In this document: one piece after another, positions 17,124-25,191 of the stretch
Layout: each line of letters starts with the position of its first letter
Numbering within the stretch: position 1 is the first letter of the stretch
Origin: Sulfuricella sp. T08
GTDB taxonomy: Bacteria > Pseudomonadota > Gammaproteobacteria > Burkholderiales > Sulfuricellaceae
Assembly (NCBI RefSeq): GCF_000971475.1
Contig: NZ_DF967522.1
Coordinates: 209,403 to 273,402 of the forward strand
DNA: 64,000 nt
Reading direction: 5' to 3'
The notes under the pieces: generated by a model
What the model saw: only the letters and a program-made list of their open reading frames with translations
The model's database searches: none
Told to the model about the DNA's origin: nothing
Program-made: the position numbers and the translations under genes

Positions 17124-19907
17124 ATGTATTCAGGTGCTTTTGGCAAACTGCGCAAGGTGGCTCTGTTGGCGGCAATGATCGCGTTACCTGTTGTCTCAGG
17201 GTGCGATCGGATCGGAAGTTCAACACCCCAGCAACATATCCAAAAGGCGAAGGACTTCCTGGACAAGGGCGACCAGCGCGCAAGTATCATCGAACTCAAG
17301 AGCGCGTTGCAGCAAAACCCTGACAATACCGAAGCACGCCTGCTTCTGGGGGAAATTTATATCAAGGCGCAACAGGGGAAGGACGCGGAAAAGGAGTTGC
17401 TGCGGGCGCAGAAACTCGGGGTCGACGAAGAATCAATCAAGGTTCTGCTGGGGCAGGCACTACTTTTGCAGGAGAGCTATGAACGGGTTCTTAACGAGGT
17501 CACGCCCAGTTCCCGAACCTCTCCCAAGAATATGGCGCGAATACAGCAACTCCACGGCGAAGCCCAGTTAGGCCTGGGGCGCTTTGAGCAGGGATGCGAG
17601 CAGTTCAAACAGTCCGCGCAGGCCGATCCAGCTTATGTCCCTACCTATTGGGGACTTGCCAGGTGCGCCACTGCCACGAAGGACTTCGATCAGGCCAAAG
17701 CACTGCTTGAGCAAGCGCTCAAATTGGACGCCAAGAACGCCGACACTTGGATGTGGCTTGGCAAACTGGCGCAAGTCAGAAATGATCCAAAAGCGGCAGA
17801 GGCGGCTTACTCTGGTGTGCTCAAGATCGTCCCTGATCACGTCGATGCCCGCCTGAGCCTGGCTTTTCTGCACCTGTCGGCAGGCAAATTCGATACTGCG
17901 CAGGCTGAGATTGGCGCGGCGCGGAAAGCGGCGCCGCATAACCTGCGAGCCAAGTATTTACAGGCGCTACTGGATTTCCGGCAGGCCAAATATGCCGCAG
18001 CGCGTGATAGCCTGCAAGAAGTGCTGAAAGATGCCCCCAATCATATGCCGAGCATCCTGCTTTCCGGCATGGTGTCCTACCAGCTCGGCAGTTATGAACA
18101 GGCCATCCAGAACTTTACAAAGGTATTGAGCCAGTTCCCCAATAGCGTGTATGCGCGCAAAGGCCTCGCGGCTGCGTGGCTGAAAACTGGGCAACCCGCT
18201 CGCACACTGGATACCTTAAAACCCTTGCTCATGACGGAAAACCAAGACCTGAGCGTGTTGGCGATGGCTGGCGAAGCCTCTCTGCAAGCGCGTGAACCCG
18301 CGCAGGCGCGTGACTATCTTCAAAGGGCCGCGGCAATCGATCCGAAGAACGCCAAACTACGCACCGCGCTGAGCGTAAGTCATATGGCCGCCGGCGACTC
18401 GGCGCGCGCCATGGCGGAACTGGAATCCGCAGCCGCAGAGGATACAGGTCAAAGCGTGGCCGATACGCTCTTGATCTTGACTCGCCTGCGCAATAGCGAA
18501 TTCGACAAGGCGCTGGCAGCGATTAACGTACTCGAGAAAAAGACCCCGAACAACCCCGCTGTATACAATTTCCGGGGCGCAGCCTACGCCGGAAAAAAAG
18601 ATTTTGCCAATGCGCGGAAAAATTTTGAACAGGTGCTGAACCTCGATCCGGCCTACAGCGAGGCAGCCATGAACCTGGCGCAGCTTGACCTCCAGGAAAA
18701 GAACCCCCAAGCTGCCCGCAAGCGCTACGAAGCCATCCTGGCCAGGGACAAGAACAATCTCCCCGCGTTGTTGGCGCTGGTGAATCTGGCAAGCGACAAG
18801 AAAGAGGCCGTTTCCTGGCTGGAGCGGGCGGCACAGGCCAATCCGTCGGCACTACAGCCGCGCCGGCTTCTGGCAGAGCACTACCTGGGGAATAATGAGG
18901 CAAAAAAGGCGTTGAACCTTGCGCGCGAGGCGCAGACAGCCAATCCTGACAACGCGGATGCCCTGGATTTGCTCGGCACAACGCAGCTTGCCGCCGGTGA
19001 AACGGGAAATGCGCTCACGAGTTACCAAAAACTCGCTCGCCTGGCGCCCAAGTCACCGCTCGCGCATTACAAACTTGCATCGGTGCAGGCCGCCGCAAAA
19101 AACCTTGACGCAGCCAAATCATCCCTGCGTCTAGCCCTGGAACTGAAACCCGACTATCTGGAGGCGCAGGCCGCGCTCATCTCGCTGGATCTCAAAATTG
19201 GAAAACCTGCAGAAGCGCTGAAAATCGCCCAGCAGGTGCAACTGCAAAACCCCAGGAAATCGGCGGGTTTGGTGTTCGAAGGCGACATTCTCATCGACCA
19301 GAAGCAGTATGACCAAGCTGCAAAAGCCTACGAGAAAGCCTTTACCCTCGACAAAAGTGGTCTGATCGCGGTCAAACGGCATCAGGCGCAATCTCTGGCC
19401 GGAAGGGTAAAGGATGCCGACACTCGTCTGTTGCAATGGCTCAAGGAGCAGCCGAAAGACACTGCAACCCGCGCCTACATGGCGCAAGCCTACATGACAC
19501 GTGGGCAAGATAAACAGGCCATCGAGCAGTACCAGATTCTATTGCAGGATGCGCCCGGCAACCTGCTCGCACTCAACAATCTCGCCTGGCTGTATCATCG
19601 CGCAAAAGACCCGCGTGCGCTGAATATAGCAGAGCAAGCCTATAAACTCAGACCCGATGCTGCGTTTATCACGGATACCCTGGGCTGGATTTTGTTCGAG
19701 CAGGGCAAAACTGCACGCGCCGTCGAGCTACTGCAAAAAGCCGTTTCGCTTGCGCCCAAGAACCCAGAAATCGGCTATCACTATGCCGTTTCGCTCGCCA
19801 AAGCGGGCGACAGGCAGAAGGCGCGCAAACAGCTTGAGGCTGTGTTGGCTTCCGGACTAAGCTTTCCGCAGCAAGACGAAGCAAAAGCAGTGCTAAAACA
19901 GTGGTAG
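17124..19907 (+). CDS. prsT: PEP-CTERM system TPR-repeat lipoprotein PrsT (copy 2)
   Basis: The product has 927 residues. The ATG at 17124 follows GAAGGAGA and begins a good lipoprotein signal with lipobox VVSGC (Cys about residue 27). The mature protein is an array of TPR units running to the C-terminus, alignable with copy 1 throughout. Shared segments include ARDSLQ near residue 300, NNLAWL/NNLAWA near 820, and DTLGW/DTYGW near 860. The two copies have diverged widely, so the duplication is old or one copy was acquired. The usual exosortase-A locus has one prsT. Role as for copy 1, with division of labour unknown. Confidence 0.9.
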   Translation: MYSGAFGKLRKVALLAAMIALPVVSGCDRIGSSTPQQHIQKAKDFLDKGDQRASIIELKSALQQNPDNTEARLLLGEIYIKAQQGKDAEKELLRAQKLGVDEESIKVLLGQALLLQESYERVLNEVTPSSRTSPKNMARIQQLHGEAQLGLGRFEQGCEQFKQSAQADPAYVPTYWGLARCATATKDFDQAKALLEQALKLDAKNADTWMWLGKLAQVRNDPKAAEAAYSGVLKIVPDHVDARLSLAFLHLSAGKFDTAQAEIGAARKAAPHNLRAKYLQALLDFRQAKYAAARDSLQEVLKDAPNHMPSILLSGMVSYQLGSYEQAIQNFTKVLSQFPNSVYARKGLAAAWLKTGQPARTLDTLKPLLMTENQDLSVLAMAGEASLQAREPAQARDYLQRAAAIDPKNAKLRTALSVSHMAAGDSARAMAELESAAAEDTGQSVADTLLILTRLRNSEFDKALAAINVLEKKTPNNPAVYNFRGAAYAGKKDFANARKNFEQVLNLDPAYSEAAMNLAQLDLQEKNPQAARKRYEAILARDKNNLPALLALVNLASDKKEAVSWLERAAQANPSALQPRRLLAEHYLGNNEAKKALNLAREAQTANPDNADALDLLGTTQLAAGETGNALTSYQKLARLAPKSPLAHYKLASVQAAAKNLDAAKSSLRLALELKPDYLEAQAALISLDLKIGKPAEALKIAQQVQLQNPRKSAGLVFEGDILIDQKQYDQAAKAYEKAFTLDKSGLIAVKRHQAQSLAGRVKDADTRLLQWLKEQPKDTATRAYMAQAYMTRGQDKQAIEQYQILLQDAPGNLLALNNLAWLYHRAKDPRALNIAEQAYKLRPDAAFITDTLGWILFEQGKTARAVELLQKAVSLAPKNPEIGYHYAVSLAKAGDRQKARKQLEAVLASGLSFPQQDEAKAVLKQW

Positions 19908-19939
19908 GCCTGGGCGGACCCATGAATTGTCAGAAACTG

Positions 19940-20372
19940 CACTTTAAGGCGTCAAGATGCCTGCCCGGAGGCCGCCGTCCGCGCCGCCCTCGTGATTCGC
20001 AACGGCTGCGGCCCCACCAGCCAGCAGGCGCTGAGCCAAGACACACCCGCGCTGGGCATCACCTCCAACCTGGTCAATTGGTTACATGTGTCCGCCGTCG
20101 CGACTGCCGGCGCAGGGCTTCGAATGCACGCCTACAGACTCAAGCCAGAAGCCTTGCCAGCAACCGGAATGCAACGGCTTGCCAACCCCTCATTCCGCAT
20201 GGCAGCAGGTAAAGTGTCGGAATATATTACAGCTAACGAAGCCGCCGAGCGCTTCCCGGCCTTCATACAATCCTGCCTCGCCGGCGTCACCATCTCAACT
20301 AACGGACATGGCGGCAGCACCACACCCGAAAATGAACGTCGCTGCCGCCGTGTCCGTTCCCTCTCACGTTAA
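19940..20372 (+). pseudogene. C-terminal remnant of a UGT-like glycosyltransferase
   Basis: A plus-strand frame reads ALVIRNGCGPTSQQAL, DTPALGITSNL and EALPATGMQRLANPSF...AAERFPAFIQSCL. This aligns step by step with the C-terminal nucleotide-sugar-binding part of the intact glycosyltransferase at 22489-23736 (QLVISNGGSLTTYQAL, GVPVIGLCSNMDQLLNM, EAATAILNNPSYAQAA, AAQRFRDIVAEML). The N-terminal 300 residues are absent, there is no ribosome binding site, and the donor-site Gly/Ser residues are altered. It is a truncated relic between prsT and the acyltransferase gene. The frame also contains a box matching GTCGGAA-N4-TTAC. Confidence 0.7.
20216..20230 (+). promoter_or_regulatory. PrsR-type upstream box (exact match, inside glycosyltransferase relic)
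   Basis: GTCGGAATATATTAC matches GTCGGAA-N4-TTAC exactly, 165-180 bases upstream of the acyltransferase start. No RpoN promoter was found downstream of it, so its activity is uncertain. Confidence 0.4.
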
Positions 20373-20394
20373 CCACGAGGTTATTTAGACTATC

Positions 20395-21075
20395 ATGCGA
20401 CAGATCACATCTAGCCAAATCCTCACTTTCCTGCTGTTGCTCGCATTGATCCTTGTCCTCGGCATCGGCACTATCTGGCTGCTTTTTGGCGCATTGCCGT
20501 TGGGGGATTTCCGCGGGGTGGTGCTGACAGGCGCGGCACTGCTATCGGTGTATCTCTATGCTTTTGCTGTTTACCGCTTGTTCCTGCACATCATGCCGCT
20601 TAGGGACGGCGAGATTGATGAAGGGTCTGAGCAGGAATTTATTTATCACGTCTACATACTCTTTTACCTGATACTCTTTTATCCAATCATACGCAGCGGG
20701 CTTATGCCCACCCCACTGATGCGTATGTTTTATCTGGCCTTAGGTACGAGGTTGGGGAGCAACACCTACTGCCAGGGAATCATCCATGATCCACCTTTCG
20801 TGCAGGTCGGGGCTAACAGTGTTATTGGGCAATCAGCCCTACTCATCCCCCATGTAATCGAGGGGAAGCGGCTCGCCCACTATCCTATCCGCATCGGCGA
20901 CGGCGTCACCATTGGTGCGCACGCAGTCGTGTTGCCCAACGTGACCATCGGCGACAATGCTATCGTGGCAACTGGCGCAGTCGTGACGAAGGGCACGCGC
21001 ATCGGAGCGAATGAGATCTGGGGCGGCATTCCGGCCAAATTGTTGAAGCGGCGGACAACGGGAGAGGCTGCCTGA
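20395..21075 (+). CDS. Membrane-anchored hexapeptide-repeat acyltransferase
   Basis: The product has 226 residues. Two hydrophobic helices lie at about 8-34 and 40-65, with a further hydrophobic stretch around 85-105. The C-terminal half is a left-handed beta-helix of [LIV]G-x4 repeats (VGANSVIGQSALL, IRIGDGVTIGAHAVVLPNVTIGDNAIVATGAVVTKG) ending in WGGIPAKLLKR, the standard close of acetyltransferases such as NodL/CysE relatives. It probably adds an acetyl or similar group to a sugar or polysaccharide at the membrane. It lies between the prsT pair and the PEP-CTERM gene, consistent with EPS decoration. The acceptor is unknown. Confidence 0.85.
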   Translation: MRQITSSQILTFLLLLALILVLGIGTIWLLFGALPLGDFRGVVLTGAALLSVYLYAFAVYRLFLHIMPLRDGEIDEGSEQEFIYHVYILFYLILFYPIIRSGLMPTPLMRMFYLALGTRLGSNTYCQGIIHDPPFVQVGANSVIGQSALLIPHVIEGKRLAHYPIRIGDGVTIGAHAVVLPNVTIGDNAIVATGAVVTKGTRIGANEIWGGIPAKLLKRRTTGEAA

Positions 21076-21129
21076 TGCCGGATTGCGTACCCGGGCCTGT
21101 TTGGATTGGGCGCACAGTCCGCAGGAAGC

Positions 21130-21144
21130 GTCGGAAAATCTTAC
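21130..21144 (+). promoter_or_regulatory. PrsR-type upstream box of the PEP-CTERM gene (exact match)
   Basis: GTCGGAAAATCTTAC lies 75-90 bases upstream of the -24 element at 21219 and 200 bases before the ATG. This is a normal position for a sigma-54 activator site. It is the clearest box-promoter pair in the window. Confidence 0.7.
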
Positions 21145-21218
21145 AAACTGAACGCGCGCAACCTACCGATTAGCGAGTGCTTATTATAACTCATTGTATT
21201 TATAGTGATGTTTTTAAG

Positions 21219-21234
21219 TGGCACACTTACTGCT
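21219..21234 (+). promoter_or_regulatory. Sigma-54 (-24/-12) promoter of the PEP-CTERM gene
   Basis: TGGCACACTTACTGCT has a perfect -24 half (TGGCAC) and GG-N10-GC spacing. The -12 half is CTGC instead of TTGC. It gives a leader of about 85 bases before the ATG at 21330. Confidence 0.75.
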
Positions 21235-21329
21235 TTAGCTACTAGGCAAGAGCATGAGGCCAGCAAATTCCAAACGCCCCATCCTCGCGGATTCAAAGAT
21301 GCTCAACATTTTTTAAGAGGAGAACGATC

Positions 21330-22313
21330 ATGAAAACGAAATTCAAGCTGCTCGCGCTGTCAGCCAGCCTGCTTGCCTGCGGGATCGGCGTGTCCGGTCA
21401 AGCGCAAGCGAACGCCTACGCCGTTGCTTACAACAACATCTTTGAAGGTACGGTGACTCCATCGGGCGCCAACTTTGGGTTCATCTTTCCCAACACCACT
21501 ACGTCACAAGCCTCTGCAAGCCTGACGGGGTTTGCGCCAATTAACAACGTTGTTTCACTGGACGCGGCTCCCGCCAACCTTGGCGCTGTGGCAAAGGCCA
21601 ACAACGACTTCACCGTGCAAGGCCAAAGCCTGCTTAACACCTACGCCAGGGGCGACGCCCAAATCGTGTCTCAGCAGCTTCCACCTCCGGTTGGGGGCAC
21701 TTTTCAGGCGGTGAATATTGCCGAGGGCAATATTGCAGCGGCTGGCATTGGCTCGGCGCTCGGCCGAAACTCTTCCGACACAACCTTCACCACGACGCTC
21801 AATCTTGGGTCCGCGACGACCCTCACAATCGCTTTTAAAGCTGACCCCTTCCTGAAGATTTTTCTGGACGGCCCACCATCGCTGTTCCCTTCGTCCGTGC
21901 GCGCGGAAATTACCGCTAACGTTAACATTATTGATGCCAATGGCCGAGTAGTGTTCACTTGGTCCCCGGATGGCCAGGTTACTGCGGGGGTCACTGAGAT
22001 TGACCCGTTTTCGCTTAATACGTCCCTCACCAAAAACTTCGGAAACCCCGGCGGTGGCATTTACGACCCGACCCTGTGCGCGGAGGGGCTCGAGCTAGCT
22101 TGTGCCGGCAACGTTGATGTTGGCGACCTTACCCCTACTACTTCGGGCTCTTTCAGTGTGACGACCAGCCAACTTGACCCTGGAATTTATACGTTAAGCC
22201 TGACCGCGCGGGAAAACATCGATGTACAAAGGGTGCCCGAGCCCGCCACACTTGCGTTGCTGGGACTGGGGCTGACCGGTCTGGCATTCGCACGCCGCCG
22301 CAAGCAGTCATAA
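21330..22313 (+). CDS. PEP-CTERM sorting domain protein
   Basis: The product has 327 residues, preceded by a strong ribosome binding site (AAGAGGAGAA). The signal peptide runs about residues 1-27 (cleavage after AQA). The C-terminus is a textbook PEP-CTERM signal: VPEPATLAL, a hydrophobic helix LLGLGLTGLAFA, then RRRK. It should be cut and anchored or released by an exosortase (XrtA/EpsH type) at the inner membrane and then exported as an extracellular or EPS-associated protein. The body is rich in Ala, Thr, Asn and Ser, with few charged residues and two cysteines near residues 248-255, and has no enzyme motif. It is followed by a Rho-independent terminator. Confidence 0.92.
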   Translation: MKTKFKLLALSASLLACGIGVSGQAQANAYAVAYNNIFEGTVTPSGANFGFIFPNTTTSQASASLTGFAPINNVVSLDAAPANLGAVAKANNDFTVQGQSLLNTYARGDAQIVSQQLPPPVGGTFQAVNIAEGNIAAAGIGSALGRNSSDTTFTTTLNLGSATTLTIAFKADPFLKIFLDGPPSLFPSSVRAEITANVNIIDANGRVVFTWSPDGQVTAGVTEIDPFSLNTSLTKNFGNPGGGIYDPTLCAEGLELACAGNVDVGDLTPTTSGSFSVTTSQLDPGIYTLSLTARENIDVQRVPEPATLALLGLGLTGLAFARRRKQS

Positions 22314-22335
22314 GCACTCCACGCTGACTGTTTTG

Positions 22336-22367
22336 AAGGGCAAGGGGTCAAACCCTTGCCCTTTTTC
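22336..22367 (+). terminator. Rho-independent terminator of the PEP-CTERM gene
   Basis: The perfect stem AAGGGCAAGGG / CCCTTGCCCTT with loop GTCAAA is followed by a T run, 23 bases after the stop codon. Confidence 0.93.
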
Positions 22368-22428
22368 ATTCATCCGCCGGCTCTTTGCAACCCACCCATA
22401 ACCAGCGGGCAAATGCCCGTTTGCAGGC

Positions 22429-22443
22429 GTAAAGTTTTCCGAC
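22429..22443 (-). promoter_or_regulatory. PrsR-type box between convergent genes (exact match)
   Basis: On the minus strand this is GTCGGAAAACTTTAC. It lies between the PEP-CTERM terminator and the 3' end of the glycosyltransferase gene, where no gene start is nearby. It shares 19 of 21 bases with the copy at 30542. It may be an orphan site left by a deleted gene. Confidence 0.4.
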
Positions 22444-22488
22444 AGTTGCTTGGGCTATCCATACAGGATGCAAGCCGCATCCTTGCCG

Positions 22489-23736
22489 CTACTTCCGGGC
22501 TTGATCCGATGAGGGGTTGCTGCCGTGGCGGAGCATCTCCGCCACGATGTCCCGAAAGCGTTGCGCAGCATCAGTCTGCGCCAAGGTCTGGCCGACCCGG
22601 CTGGCCGCCTGTGCATAAGACGGATTATTCAGGATGGCAGTTGCAGCCTCCAATAAGCTGGTAGAAGACGCCTTTCCGGCACGCAGCATGATTCCGGCTC
22701 CCAAGCGTACCGCCGCGCCCATATTCAGCAGTTGATCCATATTGGAACACAGGCCGATGACCGGCACGCCGCTGGCGAGCGCCTGGTAGGTGGTCAGGCT
22801 GCCGCCGTTGCTGATCACCAGTTGCGAGCGCCGGGTTGCGATGTCCATCGGCAGGTAATCGGTGATGTACGCATTGGCAGGCGCATCGACAAGCGCGATT
22901 TTGCCTGCGGTGGCGGCGATGACCGTGACCGGAAGTTGCGACAGGGCCGTGAGCGCCATGGGCAGGAGGTCGGCCTGACCCGAGCTGCCCAGGATCAGGA
23001 ATACGATCGGCCTGTCTTCGGGCAGGCGGCTCCACCACTCAGGCAGCGGTGTATGGGTGGACCAGAGAACCGGGCCGAGGTAGCGATGGTGGGCTGGCAG
23101 TCTGCGGGTAGGCACCACTTCGGGAATGTCCGCATACAGGGTGTAATCGCCCCAGGTGTAGACATTTCTTAGATCCGACCCCAGCGGCGGCAGCCCGTAA
23201 CGGCGGCGCACCCGGTTCAAGGGTCGGGCATGCAAGGCAAAGACCATGGGTCTGACGGTATCGAACAGTTTTTGCGCCAGACGGACACCCAAAATCCGGG
23301 TCATGGGCAAGTCGGGTACCGGATAGGCGGTGTCGGCGAACGGGCTCCAGTAGGCATTGACCACGGCGGCATAGGGGGTCCGACGCAACGGCGCGCTCAC
23401 GGCCAGCGACAGCCGGAAGTCTCCGACCACCAGATCGGGTTTGACGCTGTCGAGCAGCGCCAGGTCGTCTTCGACGTACTGGGTGAGCGTCTCGACGCTG
23501 TACAGCGGCTTGCCCCGGGCAAGAGCTTGTGCGAATTCGGCGGAAGGGATGGATCGAATGGGATGGAACGCACAGCCAAGTGGTGCTTCCAGATCTGTGT
23601 AGCGAGGATCCGATGCGACAACCACTTCATACGCAGTCGGATCGAGCGCCTTCGCCAGCGTCGCAATCCGTGCGAAATGGGCAAGCGTGACCGCTTCAGC
23701 AACAAGAAGAATGACCGGCTTGTTTCGGGTTTGCAT
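22489..23736 (-). CDS. UGT-like glycosyltransferase (GT1 family)
   Basis: The product has 415 residues from the ATG at 23736. An upstream ATG at 23796 would add 20 residues and cannot be excluded. The N-terminus has the GT-B start pattern (VILLVAEAVTLAHFARIATLAKAL). The C-terminal donor-binding domain has LVISNGGSLTTYQALASGVP followed by SNMDQLLNM, as in UDP-glucuronosyl/macrolide glycosyltransferases. It probably transfers a sugar to a small lipid or hydroxylated acceptor rather than building the EPS backbone. It is divergent from the permease genes, 215 bases apart, and a broken paralog lies at 19940-20372. Confidence 0.83.
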   Translation of the reverse strand: MQTRNKPVILLVAEAVTLAHFARIATLAKALDPTAYEVVVASDPRYTDLEAPLGCAFHPIRSIPSAEFAQALARGKPLYSVETLTQYVEDDLALLDSVKPDLVVGDFRLSLAVSAPLRRTPYAAVVNAYWSPFADTAYPVPDLPMTRILGVRLAQKLFDTVRPMVFALHARPLNRVRRRYGLPPLGSDLRNVYTWGDYTLYADIPEVVPTRRLPAHHRYLGPVLWSTHTPLPEWWSRLPEDRPIVFLILGSSGQADLLPMALTALSQLPVTVIAATAGKIALVDAPANAYITDYLPMDIATRRSQLVISNGGSLTTYQALASGVPVIGLCSNMDQLLNMGAAVRLGAGIMLRAGKASSTSLLEAATAILNNPSYAQAASRVGQTLAQTDAAQRFRDIVAEMLRHGSNPSSDQARK

Positions 23737-23951
23737 TACACTCACTCGCGGGAAAGTAATACCATAACACAGAGATAATTTTGTATTATGGCTCATGCAA
23801 TGAAATTAGTGGGAGTTCTCCCGGATGTGTGACATCACAACGATAACCCGACTGTCAATGCGAGGCGCGAAACACCGTCAATGTAGGGCGTCAATAAGCG
23901 AAGCGCATTGGGCCGGATGGGAAATGGATGCTTTCGCCGCATTGGATTGCC

Positions 23952-25175
23952 ATGGCTAACCTGCTGATCGCCATGCGCAACCTCGCACGCAATCGGCGGC
24001 GGGCGCTGGCAGCCGTGCTTACGGTGGCTGTCGGCGTCACCTCCCTGATGCTCGCCGACGGCTTCATCCAGTGGATTTTCTGGGCCATGCGTGAAAGTAC
24101 CATCCAGTCCCAATTAGGCCACATTCAGGTCGTGCGGCCGGGATACCTCAGCGCGGGCGTGGCTAATCCTTACGCTTATGTATTGCCGGAGAACTCGACG
24201 GAGCGCAGAGCGATCGAATCCACACCCGGCATCAAGCTGGTGGCTCCGCGGCTGGCGGTGACTGGGCTCATCAGCCACGGCGAGACGACAATAGCGTTTG
24301 TGGCGGATGGCGTCGACCCGCAAAAGGAGGCGGAGCTGAGCAAAGCTCTGCGTATCGTGGAAGGACGGAATATCGCCGCCGCGACCGCGAAAGAGGTGAT
24401 CCTGGGGCACGGCCTGGCGCGCAATCTCGACGTGAGACCGGGCGCCACGGTGGCGCTGCTGGCCAATGCCGCAGGCGGCGGCATCAACGCCGTCGAGGCG
24501 AAAGTCGCCGGGGTGTTTGTCAGCGCCAACCAGGCCTACGATGATTCCGCCCTGCGTCTGCCCATCGGCTTGGCGCAGTCACTGCTACGCGTTAACGGTG
24601 CTCACGCCTGGCTGGTGCTACTCAATGACACCGAGCGCACGGACGACTATCTCACGCAGTTCCGCGCCCGCTTCCCCGCGCCAGCGAACAAGCTGGAGTT
24701 CGTGCCTTGGTACCAGCAAGCAGATTTCTACAACAAGACAGTGGCGCTGTTCTCGCAGCAGATGAACGTGCTGCGGCTGATCATAGGCTGCATTATCGTG
24801 CTCAGCATTTCCAACATGCTGGTAATGAATGTGCTCGAGCGTACCGGCGAGATCGGCACTCTGCTGGCCATTGGTTTCAAGCGCAAAAAAATCCTTCACC
24901 TGTTCGCCATCGAGGGGCTGTTACTCGGATTGGTCGGCGCATCCCTGGGGCTGGTCGTCGGTTATGGGCTGGCCGAATTGATCTCCGCGATCGGCATTCC
25001 CATGCCGCCGCCCCCCGGCATGGAAGAGGGCTACACTGGAAAAATCCGAGTCACCTTGAACGTGGTGATGAATGCGTTTCTGGTCGCTTTTATCACCACT
25101 GCGCTGGCGGGGTTGTATCCAGCATGGAAAGCTTCGCGCCTGCAAATCATCAACGCGTTACGTCACAATATCTGA
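23952..25175 (+). CDS. FtsX/MacB-type ABC transporter permease (copy 1)
   Basis: The product has 407 residues from the ATG at 23952. An ATG at 23928 with a GGGAAATGG stretch before it is a possible alternative. One transmembrane helix follows the basic start NLARNRRRALAAVLTVAVG. A periplasmic domain spans about 45-270. Three C-terminal helices contain the FtsX signature (VMNVLERTGEIGTLLAIGFKR). The protein ends ALRHNI. It should pair with the second permease, 16 bases downstream, and with a MacB-like ATPase. The fit is with the FHA-ABC ATPase encoded at 27377. Such transporters move lipids, lipoproteins or small molecules outward from the inner membrane. Confidence 0.88.
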   Translation: MANLLIAMRNLARNRRRALAAVLTVAVGVTSLMLADGFIQWIFWAMRESTIQSQLGHIQVVRPGYLSAGVANPYAYVLPENSTERRAIESTPGIKLVAPRLAVTGLISHGETTIAFVADGVDPQKEAELSKALRIVEGRNIAAATAKEVILGHGLARNLDVRPGATVALLANAAGGGINAVEAKVAGVFVSANQAYDDSALRLPIGLAQSLLRVNGAHAWLVLLNDTERTDDYLTQFRARFPAPANKLEFVPWYQQADFYNKTVALFSQQMNVLRLIIGCIIVLSISNMLVMNVLERTGEIGTLLAIGFKRKKILHLFAIEGLLLGLVGASLGLVVGYGLAELISAIGIPMPPPPGMEEGYTGKIRVTLNVVMNAFLVAFITTALAGLYPAWKASRLQIINALRHNI

Positions 25176-25191
25176 GGTCCGCGAAAGCCAC

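Noticed and set aside
23890-23910. GG-N10-GC spacing before the first permease gene
   Set aside because: Both halves are weak, and no box lies upstream.
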